This document shows, piece by piece, positions 1 to 6,619 of a DNA stretch of 19,053 bases (positions within the stretch are counted from its first letter, which is position 1; the number at the start of each line of letters is the position of its first letter). Source of the DNA: an uncultured Gemmatimonadota bacterium (GTDB lineage: Bacteria > Gemmatimonadota > Gemmatimonadetes > Gemmatimonadales > Gemmatimonadaceae); contig CAMLHT010000042.1 in the NCBI GenBank assembly GCA_946479895.1, positions 1 to 19,053 on the forward strand. The letters are read 5' to 3'. A program made the position numbers and the translations under genes. The notes under the pieces were generated by a model, which saw nothing but the letters and a program-made list of their open reading frames with translations, did not search any database and was not told where the DNA came from.

Positions 1-360
1 CATTCAAGAACAACTCGACCCCGGTCCGTTCAGTCATTTCCGTCTTCTTCTGCGCTATAGAGGGGCGGAGGGTGCCGCCGAAGCTTCCCTTCGCCGTGGG
101 AGGCGCTCTCGTGCAGATGGTCCGCCCCCGTTCGCACGGAAGTAAGTGAAACGGACCGAAACTCCATTCAACAACAACTCGACCTCGGTCCGTTCAGTCT
201 TTTCCGTCTTCTTCTGCGCCAAAAGGGGCGGAAGGTGCCGCCGAAGATTTCCTTTCGCCGTGGGAGGCGCTCTCGTGCGGATGGTCCGCCCCGTATCGCA
301 CGGAAAAAGGTGAAACGGACCGAACCTCCATTCGACAACGACGCGACCCCGGTCCGGCGA
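1..360. repeat. Tandem 164-bp palindromic repeat (two full copies plus a partial third)
   Basis: Copy 1 is 1-164, copy 2 is 165-328, and a third copy starts at 329 and is lost after about 357. The full copies are the same length and nearly identical, with compensating 1-bp indels. Each copy is a nested inverted repeat: CGGTCCGTT at 22-30 matches AACGGACCG at 150-158 (186-194 and 314-322 in copy 2); TTCCGT at 38-43 matches ACGGAA at 136-141; GGGGCGGA at 62-69 matches TCCGCCCC at 121-128 (225-232 and 285-292). A small CGAAG/CTTCG hairpin sits in the loop of copy 1. No convincing gene lies in 1-372; short ORFs here are incidental. It could be a MITE-like element, a structured RNA or a dispersed intergenic repeat. 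The array may continue left of the window. Confidence 0.85.
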
Positions 361-372
361 GTGGGCGGGATC

Positions 373-1512
373 TCACCGTTGTGGCCTAAGGCGGATGATT
401 CGATCGTCGCCGTCCGCCGGCGAGCCCCGGCCGTCGCGATTGGACGTGCAGATGTAGACGTCACCGTTCGGCGCCACGAGCACGTCGCGCAGGCGCCCGT
501 AGGTTCCCGTCAGCACGGCCTCCCGCTCCGTGATCCGTGCCCCGTCCGGCGAGAGCTTCATGCGCCAGAGCGTTCGTCCGCCGAGTGAGGTGGCGAGGAG
601 GGAGTTGGCGAGTGAGGGAGTGCGATCGGACAGGTAGAGATCGGCCCCGGTGATCGCGACCGTCGGCGTCCACGTGGTCAACGGCTCGCGAACCTGGTGG
701 GCGCGGCAGAAGTCACGCTCGCCGGCGTCGTCGCAGGTGCCGCGGACGTTGGGCCATCCGTAATTGCGTCCCCGCTCGACGATGTTCACTTCGTCGTTGT
801 CCCCCGGTCCGTGCTCCGTCTCGTAGATCACGCCGCTGACCGGATGGACCACGAGCCCCTGGCCGTTGCGATGTCCCCACGACCAGATCGCGCTTCGGAA
901 TGGATTGTCGGAGGGAATCCGGCCATCGAGCCCCAGCCGCAGGATCTTCCCTCCCAGCGACGTCGAGTCCTGCGCGTCACTGGCGTCGCCGGCGTCGCCG
1001 GTGCTGACGTAGAGCATGCGGTCGCGCCCGACGGCGATCCGCGCGCCGTTGTGGATGCCTCCGCCGGGAATGCCGTCGAGCAGCACCTGCTGCTCTCCCA
1101 GCTTCGTGCCGTCCCAGCGGAGGCGCACGAGGCGATTCCGCGTGCCGGTGGTGGAGCTGTAGGTGTGCATCGCGTACAGCCAGGGCTCGCGCGGAAAGTC
1201 GGGGTGGAGCGCGATGCCCATCAGCCCGCCCTCGCCACTCTCGAGCACGCCCCCGACGTCGCCGGCCGTCGAGCGGCGTCCCCCGGCCGGATCGACGCGC
1301 GAGATCCGCCCGCCGCGCTCCGAGACCCAGATCATCCCGTCCGGGCCCCAGACGAGATCCCATGGCGTGTCGAGCCCCGTCACCACCACCGTCGCCGTGA
1401 AGCCCTCGGGAGATTTCGCCGGCAGGCCGCCGCGATCGGCGGCGCCGATGATGAGGATCCCGGCCACGAGCGTCGCCCCGGCGAGGATGACGTAACGCGG
1501 ATTCATGATCAT
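373..1512 (-). CDS. PQQ-dependent aldose sugar dehydrogenase (YliI/Asd, soluble GDH-like family)
   Basis: Predicted 379-aa six-bladed beta-propeller quinoprotein that would oxidise aldose sugars outside the cytoplasm. Residues about 7-24 form a hydrophobic signal or N-terminal anchor. Family motifs are seen in order: TPWDLVWGPDG (49-59), the catalytic-His block HNGARIAVG (His154) followed by LYVSTGD (167-173), GHRNGQG (213-219), EHGPGDNDEVN (233-243), GRNYGWP (248-254), and GRLRDVLVAPNGDVYICTSNRDGRG near the C-terminus. The length fits the 350-380 aa family. The start is taken at 1512 (MIMN...) because GGAG lies just upstream; ATG at 1506 is equally possible. A longer in-frame reading to 1788 lacks a signal sequence and overlaps the divergent deaminase. 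Substrate and electron acceptor cannot be told from sequence. Confidence 0.9.
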   Translation of the reverse strand: MIMNPRYVILAGATLVAGILIIGAADRGGLPAKSPEGFTATVVVTGLDTPWDLVWGPDGMIWVSERGGRISRVDPAGGRRSTAGDVGGVLESGEGGLMGIALHPDFPREPWLYAMHTYSSTTGTRNRLVRLRWDGTKLGEQQVLLDGIPGGGIHNGARIAVGRDRMLYVSTGDAGDASDAQDSTSLGGKILRLGLDGRIPSDNPFRSAIWSWGHRNGQGLVVHPVSGVIYETEHGPGDNDEVNIVERGRNYGWPNVRGTCDDAGERDFCRAHQVREPLTTWTPTVAITGADLYLSDRTPSLANSLLATSLGGRTLWRMKLSPDGARITEREAVLTGTYGRLRDVLVAPNGDVYICTSNRDGRGSPADGDDRIIRLRPQR

Positions 1513-1536
1513 GGATCTCCGCTGCATATCGTGGAT

Positions 1537-1558
1537 CCCTGGTTGGGAAATGCCAGGG
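1537..1558. promoter_or_regulatory. Inverted repeat in the divergent promoter region
   Basis: CCCTGG at 1537-1542 and its complement CCAGGG at 1553-1558 are separated by 10 bp, inside the 67-bp gap between the divergent sugar dehydrogenase and deaminase starts. The size and position fit a dimeric regulator site, but a 6-bp arm is weak evidence and no regulator gene is adjacent. Confidence 0.25.
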
Positions 1559-1579
1559 TCAAGATGTACTCTTTCCCGC

Positions 1580-2158
1580 ATGGCCAACAGCACCACACCC
1601 GTCATACACATCGAATACCCCGAGTGGGTGGATTCCGTGGTCGACTGGACCCGCCGGTACGACTCCGACGAGGACCGGATGCGGGTCGCCATCGACGTGT
1701 CGCGCGCCAACGTCGATCGCGGAACCGGCGGGCCGTTCGGCGCCGCCATCTTCGAGCAGGAATCGGGAAAGCTCGTGTCGGTCGGCATGAACAGCGTGGT
1801 GCGCTACGACAACTGCACGCTGCACGGCGAGATGGTCGCGTTCATGATGGCGCAGCGACGCGTGGGCTCATTCACGCTGCACGCGCCCAACCTGCCCGTT
1901 CACGAGCTCTTCACCAGCTGTGAGCCCTGCGCGATGTGCCTGGGCGCGACACTGTGGAGCGGCGTCCGGCGCGTGGTCCATGGCGCGGGCCGGGAGGATG
2001 CGTCGCGTCTCAGCTTCGAGGAGGGGCCCGTATTCCCGGAGTCGTACCGGTATCTCGAGGATCGCGGCATCACGATCGTGCGCAACGTCCTGCGCGAGGA
2101 GGCCAGGGCGGTGCTGGAGCTGTATCGCGCGAAGGCGGGGAAGATCTACAACGGCTGA
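1580..2158 (+). CDS. Cytidine/guanine-type nucleobase deaminase (GuaD/TadA superfamily)
   Basis: A 192-aa zinc-dependent deaminase of the CDA fold. The zinc and proton-shuttle site is visible: H82-G-E84 (usually HAE) and P116-C117-A-M-C120 (PCxxC). GGPFGA (50-55) and TSCEPCAMCLGA (112-123) closely resemble Bacillus-type guanine deaminase, so purine base deamination is the best guess. Cytosine or other base deamination cannot be excluded, and TadA is less likely given the 192-aa length and the divergent C-terminus. The start at 1580 (MANSTTP) is preferred over the 1505 reading, which overlaps the start of the divergent gene. No clear Shine-Dalgarno is visible. The next gene starts 23 bp downstream on the same strand. 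Confidence 0.82.
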   Translation: MANSTTPVIHIEYPEWVDSVVDWTRRYDSDEDRMRVAIDVSRANVDRGTGGPFGAAIFEQESGKLVSVGMNSVVRYDNCTLHGEMVAFMMAQRRVGSFTLHAPNLPVHELFTSCEPCAMCLGATLWSGVRRVVHGAGREDASRLSFEEGPVFPESYRYLEDRGITIVRNVLREEARAVLELYRAKAGKIYNG

Positions 2159-2181
2159 CGACACCTCGAGGACAACGACCG

Positions 2182-3093
2182 ATGCTCAGACCACTCGCCC
2201 TCCTCTTCCTCGCGTCGGCCGCCGGCGCGCAGCAGGTCGCCGACAGCGGCTTCGCGCCGCCGATCGCGAGGCCGGCGTACCGCGCCGGCGCCGGTCCCGT
2301 CGTCCTCCTCGACGAGGCGCATCACAACTTCCATACGTCCGACGGACGATACCTCGCCTTCGCCCGCCTCGCGCAACGAGATGGATACGTGGTGCGCGGC
2401 AATCGCGAGCGGATCGGCCCGACGACGCTCGCCGGCGTGAAGGTGCTCGTCATCGCGAACGCGCTGGCCGAGCGCAATGCCGGCGGCAACTGGAGCCTGC
2501 CGACGCCGCCCGCCTTCGACTCCGGCGAAGTGGCCGCGATCAGGTCGTGGGTCGAGTCGGGGGGATCGCTCTGGCTCATCTCCGACCACATGCCCTTCCC
2601 CGGAGCCGTCGAGCCGATCGCCGAATCGTTCGGCATCGTCATGTCGAACGGATTCGCGATGGACCAGGGCGGACGCGGCAACGGCATCATGTCCTACAGC
2701 CGGCGGGCGGGAAACCTCGCCGACCATGCGATCACACGGGGACGCGACGCCTCCGAGCGCGTCGATTCCGTGAAGGTCTTCACGGGTCAGGCCTTTCGCA
2801 TCGTCGCCCCCGCCGAGCCGCTGCTGACGATCACGCAGGACGTCGTCGTCCTCATGCCGCCGGTCGCCTGGCAATTCAGCGACAGCACCCCGCGGTTTTC
2901 CGGGCGCGGGATGCTCCAGGGCGCGGCGATGAACGTGGGCCGGGGCCGCGTCGCGGTCTTCGGGGAGGCGGCGATGTTCTCCGCCCAGCGCGCCGGACCC
3001 AACCGGAACCCGATGGGGATGAACGATCCCGCCGCCGCGCAGAATCCGCAATTCATGCTGAACGTGCTTCACTGGCTGAGCGGCATCCTCTGA
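2182..3093 (+). CDS. Secreted protein with a DUF4350/GATase1-like fold
   Basis: A 303-aa protein with a signal peptide (MLRPLALLFLASAAGAQQ, probable cleavage after AGA). The mature part opens with VVLLDEAHHNFHTSDGRY, then alternating hydrophobic strands (VKVLVIANAL, SGGSLWLISDH, RVAVFGEAAMFS) typical of a Rossmann-like glutamine-amidotransferase/DUF4350 fold. It ends in NPQFMLNVLHWLSG, a pattern seen at the end of DUF4350-type domains. No amidotransferase nucleophile Cys is present, so a binding or structural role is more likely than catalysis. It lies between the deaminase and the small Fe-S gene, all on the plus strand with gaps of 23 and 13 bp, so co-transcription is plausible. The fold call is by pattern only. 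Confidence 0.72.
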   Translation: MLRPLALLFLASAAGAQQVADSGFAPPIARPAYRAGAGPVVLLDEAHHNFHTSDGRYLAFARLAQRDGYVVRGNRERIGPTTLAGVKVLVIANALAERNAGGNWSLPTPPAFDSGEVAAIRSWVESGGSLWLISDHMPFPGAVEPIAESFGIVMSNGFAMDQGGRGNGIMSYSRRAGNLADHAITRGRDASERVDSVKVFTGQAFRIVAPAEPLLTITQDVVVLMPPVAWQFSDSTPRFSGRGMLQGAAMNVGRGRVAVFGEAAMFSAQRAGPNRNPMGMNDPAAAQNPQFMLNVLHWLSGIL

Positions 3094-3106
3094 CGCATCA
3101 TTCGGC

Positions 3107-3352
3107 ATGCCGCGCGCCCTCCAGGTCTACGAGACTCCCGAGATCACGGTGACCTTCGCCCCGGCGGTCTGCACGCATTCCGCGAAGTGTGTGCGTGGCC
3201 TGCCGCTGGTGTTCGACACGCGCCGCCGCCGATGGATCGCGCCGGAGGCCGCCAGCGCCGAAGAGGTGCATGCCCAGGTCGCGCGCTGTCCGTCGGGCGC
3301 GCTCAGGAGCTACCGACCCGGGGAATTCGTCCCGCCGGAGAGCAGCGACTGA
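3107..3352 (+). CDS. Small 4Fe-4S mono-cluster protein (Fer4_19 / YjdI family)
   Basis: An 81-aa protein matching the divergent mono-cluster ferredoxin family. The pattern is ITVTF-PAVCTHSAKCVRGLPLVFD (13-37), then RWIAPEAAS and the terminal RCPSGAL (60-66). Probable cluster ligands are C22, C28 and C61, with H24 nearby; the family uses this reduced Cys set instead of the classical four-Cys ferredoxin motif. It is predicted cytoplasmic and its redox partner is unknown. The length matches the family. It begins 13 bp after the secreted-protein gene and converges on the UvrA-like gene, whose stop lies 48 bp away. Confidence 0.88.
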   Translation: MPRALQVYETPEITVTFAPAVCTHSAKCVRGLPLVFDTRRRRWIAPEAASAEEVHAQVARCPSGALRSYRPGEFVPPESSD

Positions 3353-3400
3353 AGAGGATTGCCACGGGCGAACCGGACGCCGATACACGCGTGATCCACG

Positions 3401-6004
3401 TTATCCGCCTGTCTCCCTTCCCTCCATTGCGAGTGGTTCCGTGAACGGCATGACACTCCCTGCCATGGCCCGATCGGCCGCGAGGAACTCCCGGAGATAT
3501 GGCGCGGTCCGACTCCGCTTCGAGGCGGCGATCCGGGCCGGAGGCCCTTCACAGACGATCCGCCCCCCTTCCTCCCCCGCGCCCGGCCCCATGTCGATCA
3601 CCCAGTCGCTGTGCGCGACCACGTGCATGTCGTGCTCGACGACGATCACCGTGTTCCCCGCCTCGACCAGCCCGTCGAGCTGCTTCATCAGTCGGTCCAC
3701 ATCGGACGGATGCAGGCCTGTCGTCGGCTCGTCGAGGATGTAGAGCGTCGTCCCCCGCTGTGAGCGCTGGAGCTCCGTCGCGAGCTTGATGCGCTGCGCC
3801 TCGCCGCCCGACAGCTCGGTCGCCGGCTGGCCGAGCCGGAGGTAGCCGAGTCCGACCTGCTGGAGCACGTGGAGCGCGCGGGCCACCGCATCCTCCGACG
3901 CGAAGAACTCCGCCGCCTCGTCCACCGTCATCCGCAGCACCTCGGCGATGTTCTTTCCCTCGTACTTCACCTCGAGCGTCTTCTCGTTGTATCGGGTGCC
4001 CTGGCAGACCGGGCATGCCGTGTAGACGCTGGCGAGGAAGAGCAGCTCCACGCAGACCCAGCCTTCGCCCTCGCAGTTCTCGCAGCGCCCCTTCGCGACG
4101 TTGAACGAGAAGCGCCCCGCGTCATACTTTCGCGCCTTCGCCATCTTCGTCGACGCGAAGAGCTTCCTGACGTGATCGAACAGGCCAGTGTAGGTCGCGA
4201 GGTTCGAGCGTGGGGTTCGCCCGATCGGCTTCTGGTCCACCTGGACGAGGCGGGTGACGTGCTCGAGGCCACCGGCGATCTCACCCGACTCGGTGAGGCT
4301 CGTGTCGCGCTCCAGCGGCGACTCGTCGTCATCGGATTCCGCGCGATGGCCCAGCGCCTCGCCCACCAGCTCGACGAGGACCTGGCTCACGAGGCTGGAC
4401 TTCCCGGAGCCGGAAACGCCGGTCACCGTGGTGAAGGCGCCGATCGGGAAGCGAACGTCGAGGCCGTGCAGGTTGTTGCGGGTGACGCCGGCCAGCTCGA
4501 GCCACTCGCGTGCCTCGCGAGGCGGGCGCGGATTCACGGTCGCCGCGCCGAAGAGGTGCTTCGCCGTCTGGGAGCTCCGGACCTTCGCGAGGCCTTCCAG
4601 CGGGCCGCTGTAGAGGATGCGACCGCCGTGCTGTCCGGCCGCCGGCCCCACGTCCACGATCCAGTCGGCGGCCCGGATGACGTCCACCTCGTGCTCGACG
4701 ACGAACAGCGAGTTGCCGGCCTGCTTGAGCTGCTGCAATGCCGCGAGCAGCGCGAGGGTATCGGCCGGATGGAGACCCGCCGAAGGCTCGTCCAGCACGT
4801 AGACGACCCCGAAGAGGTTCGAGCGCACCTGCGTCGCGAGGCGAAGACGCTGGAGCTCTCCCGGGGAGAGCGTCGGCGTGCTGCGCTCGAGCGAGAGGTA
4901 GCCGAGGCCCAGGTTCAGCAGCACCTCGAGTCGGGACAGGAAATCCACGGTGATTCGCTGCGCCGCCACCGCCTTCTCGGGATGATCGATCCCGAGTTTC
5001 GCGATCGCCGCCGGAGTCTCGCTGGCGTACGGCTCGAGGATCCGTCCGAGCTTCGACATCGGCAGTCGCGCCATGTCGGCGATGTCGAGCCCCGCGAACT
5101 TCACCGCCAGCGATTCGGGCTTGAGCCGCTTGCCGTGACAGGTCGGACATTCGCTCGCGACCATGTATTGCGAGACGCGCTTTCGCATCATCGCGCTCTG
5201 GGAAGTGGCGAAAGTCTCGAGCACGTACTTCCGGGCGCCGATGAACGTGCCCATGTAGTCCGGCTCGGCCTTGCGCTTCTTCTTTCGCTGCACGACGTCG
5301 AGCGGCTCGTGCGCCCAGACGGGAAGCTGCGGCTGCTCCTCGGTGAAGAGCAGGTAGTCGCGCGTCTTCTTCGGCAGCTCGCGCCACGGGACGTCGATGT
5401 CGATGCCCATGGTGGTGACGATGTCCCGGAGGTTCTGGCCCTGCCACGCGCCGGGCCAGCCGGCGATCGCCTTCTCGCGGATGGTGAGCGAGTCGTCGGG
5501 AACGAGCGACTTCTCGCTCACCTCGTAGACGCGCCCGAGGCCGTGACAGGTGGGGCATGCGCCTTCCGGCGAGTTCGTCGAGAACTCCTCGGCGTGCGCG
5601 ATCTCGCGGCCCGGCGGGTAGGTGCCGGCGCGCGAGTACAGCATGCGCAGGAGATTCGAGAGCGTGGTGACGGTGCCGACCGTCGAGCGCGACGTGGGCG
5701 CGCCGCGCTGCTGCTGGAGCGCGACGGCGGGCGGCAGCCCTTCGATCTCGTCGACGTCGGGAACGCCCATCTGGTCGAAGAGGCGGCGGGCGTACGGCGC
5801 CACCGACTCGAGATACCGCCGCTGCGCCTCGGCGTAGAGCGTCCCGAACGCCAGGGAGGACTTTCCCGATCCGGAGACCCCGGTGAACACCACCAGCGAA
5901 TCGCGCGGGATGGCGACGTCGATGTCCTTGAGGTTGTTCTGGCGCGCGCCGCGAACGCGGACGAAGCCCCGCTCGCTGGCGGTCTCTACATTTCTCTCGG
6001 TCAT
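3401..6004 (-). CDS. UvrA2-type (class II) excinuclease ABC subunit A-like ATPase
   Basis: An 867-aa tandem ABC ATPase of the UvrA family. Walker A GVSGSGKSS occurs at 42-50 and 529-537. ABC signatures are LSPGELQRLRLA (379-390) and LSGGEAQRIKLA (731-742). Walker B/D-loops are VLDEPSAGLH (403-412) and ILDEPTTGLH (756-765). Zinc modules are C150-x2-C153 with C286-x2-C289, and C641-x2-C644-x19-C664-x2-C667. Canonical UvrA (about 940 aa) has a UvrB-binding domain of about 110 residues between STVGTVT and the first zinc Cys; here only about 40 residues separate them, so that domain is absent. This is typical of UvrA2/DrrC-type paralogues linked to damage tolerance or drug resistance. The start at 6004 (MTERNVE) leaves 42 bp to the divergent DinB gene. 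A longer reading to 6112 would overlap it. Confidence 0.93.
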   Translation of the reverse strand: MTERNVETASERGFVRVRGARQNNLKDIDVAIPRDSLVVFTGVSGSGKSSLAFGTLYAEAQRRYLESVAPYARRLFDQMGVPDVDEIEGLPPAVALQQQRGAPTSRSTVGTVTTLSNLLRMLYSRAGTYPPGREIAHAEEFSTNSPEGACPTCHGLGRVYEVSEKSLVPDDSLTIREKAIAGWPGAWQGQNLRDIVTTMGIDIDVPWRELPKKTRDYLLFTEEQPQLPVWAHEPLDVVQRKKKRKAEPDYMGTFIGARKYVLETFATSQSAMMRKRVSQYMVASECPTCHGKRLKPESLAVKFAGLDIADMARLPMSKLGRILEPYASETPAAIAKLGIDHPEKAVAAQRITVDFLSRLEVLLNLGLGYLSLERSTPTLSPGELQRLRLATQVRSNLFGVVYVLDEPSAGLHPADTLALLAALQQLKQAGNSLFVVEHEVDVIRAADWIVDVGPAAGQHGGRILYSGPLEGLAKVRSSQTAKHLFGAATVNPRPPREAREWLELAGVTRNNLHGLDVRFPIGAFTTVTGVSGSGKSSLVSQVLVELVGEALGHRAESDDDESPLERDTSLTESGEIAGGLEHVTRLVQVDQKPIGRTPRSNLATYTGLFDHVRKLFASTKMAKARKYDAGRFSFNVAKGRCENCEGEGWVCVELLFLASVYTACPVCQGTRYNEKTLEVKYEGKNIAEVLRMTVDEAAEFFASEDAVARALHVLQQVGLGYLRLGQPATELSGGEAQRIKLATELQRSQRGTTLYILDEPTTGLHPSDVDRLMKQLDGLVEAGNTVIVVEHDMHVVAHSDWVIDMGPGAGEEGGRIVCEGPPARIAASKRSRTAPYLREFLAADRAMAGSVMPFTEPLAMEGRETGG

Positions 6005-6046
6005 AGCGATACCCGACTCTGGCGATTCTCGCGCCACCCCACGTCC

Positions 6047-6520
6047 ATGCTTGCCGATCCGAAACAGCTTGCCGCGGAAATCCGACGCGCGGTCGCGGGC
6101 CCGATGTGGCACGGGCCCTCGATCGCCGAGGCGCTCGAGGGAATCACCTACGTCGCCGCGAACTCACGCCCCGTTCCCGGGGCGCATTCGATCTGGGAGA
6201 TTGCGCTCCACATCGCGGCATGGGCGGACATCGCCCGGACGCGCCTCGGCCCCACCGCGATGCGCGACCCCGTCCCCTCGCGCAACTGGCCGCCGGTCCC
6301 CTCGCCCTCTCCCTCGGCCTGGCGCATGACCATCGAGCAGATCGGCTCCGCCTACGACGCCCTGGCCACGCAGGTCGCGGCGCTCGACCCCGAGGATTTC
6401 GGCCGGCTCGTGCCGGGCCGGGATTACACGGTGGAGACGATGCTGCGCGGCGTGATCGAACACGGGACGTACCACGGCGGGCAGATCGCGATCCTGCGAA
6501 AGGCGCTGGCCAGGCGGTAA
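6047..6520 (+). CDS. DinB/YfiT-like four-helix metalloprotein
   Basis: A 157-aa DinB-fold protein. The family's metal triad is visible as H55 (IWEIALHIAAWAD), H139 and H143 (EHGTYHGGQIAIL, the HxxxH near the C-terminus). IEQIGSAYDALATQV forms the central helix. Members include thiol transferases (bacillithiol or mycothiol type), maleylpyruvate isomerase-like enzymes and uncharacterised stress proteins; the substrate cannot be assigned here. The start at 6047 is divergent from the UvrA2 gene with 42 bp between, too short for two separate promoters without overlap, so joint regulation of the pair is likely. The length matches the 150-170 aa family. A REP-like hairpin follows the stop by 12 bp. 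Confidence 0.88.
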   Translation: MLADPKQLAAEIRRAVAGPMWHGPSIAEALEGITYVAANSRPVPGAHSIWEIALHIAAWADIARTRLGPTAMRDPVPSRNWPPVPSPSPSAWRMTIEQIGSAYDALATQVAALDPEDFGRLVPGRDYTVETMLRGVIEHGTYHGGQIAILRKALARR

Positions 6521-6532
6521 GGGCGGTCATCC

Positions 6533-6571
6533 CGAGCCTGGCGAGGGACCTGCTTCCCTCGCGAAGGCTCG
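6533..6571. repeat. REP-like nested palindrome
   Basis: The outer arms are CGAGCC (6533-6538) and GGCTCG (6566-6571); the inner arms are CGAGGGA (6542-6548) and TCCCTCG (6555-6561), with a 6-nt loop. It starts with TCATCCCGAGCCTGGCGAGG, which resembles the dispersed TCATCCTGAGC...GAAGGATC intergenic repeats of many bacterial genomes. It lies between the DinB stop and the kinase start and could also end DinB transcription, but only AAAAGGG follows, with no U-tract. Confidence 0.6.
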
Positions 6572-6619
6572 ACCAAAAGGGCTCTGGCCGTCCATCGCGC
6601 CGCAGCGCATACTCGGGCC

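Noticed and set aside
1..360. CRISPR array
   Set aside because: The units are 164 bp, contiguous and palindromic throughout, with no unique spacers and no cas genes.
235..588. Short ORFs across the tandem repeat
   Set aside because: They run from the repeat into the antisense of the sugar dehydrogenase and have no independent support.
697..1923. 408-aa plus-strand frame opposite the sugar dehydrogenase
   Set aside because: Antisense to a clear PQQ-enzyme gene, with biased His/Arg/Asp composition and no motif.
3869..6520. 883-aa plus-strand reading frame running antisense through the UvrA2 gene
   Set aside because: Its first part is the mirror of the UvrA2 coding strand, with Arg/Leu/Asp-rich low-complexity protein and no family motifs. 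Only its end, from 6047, is real and is the DinB gene.
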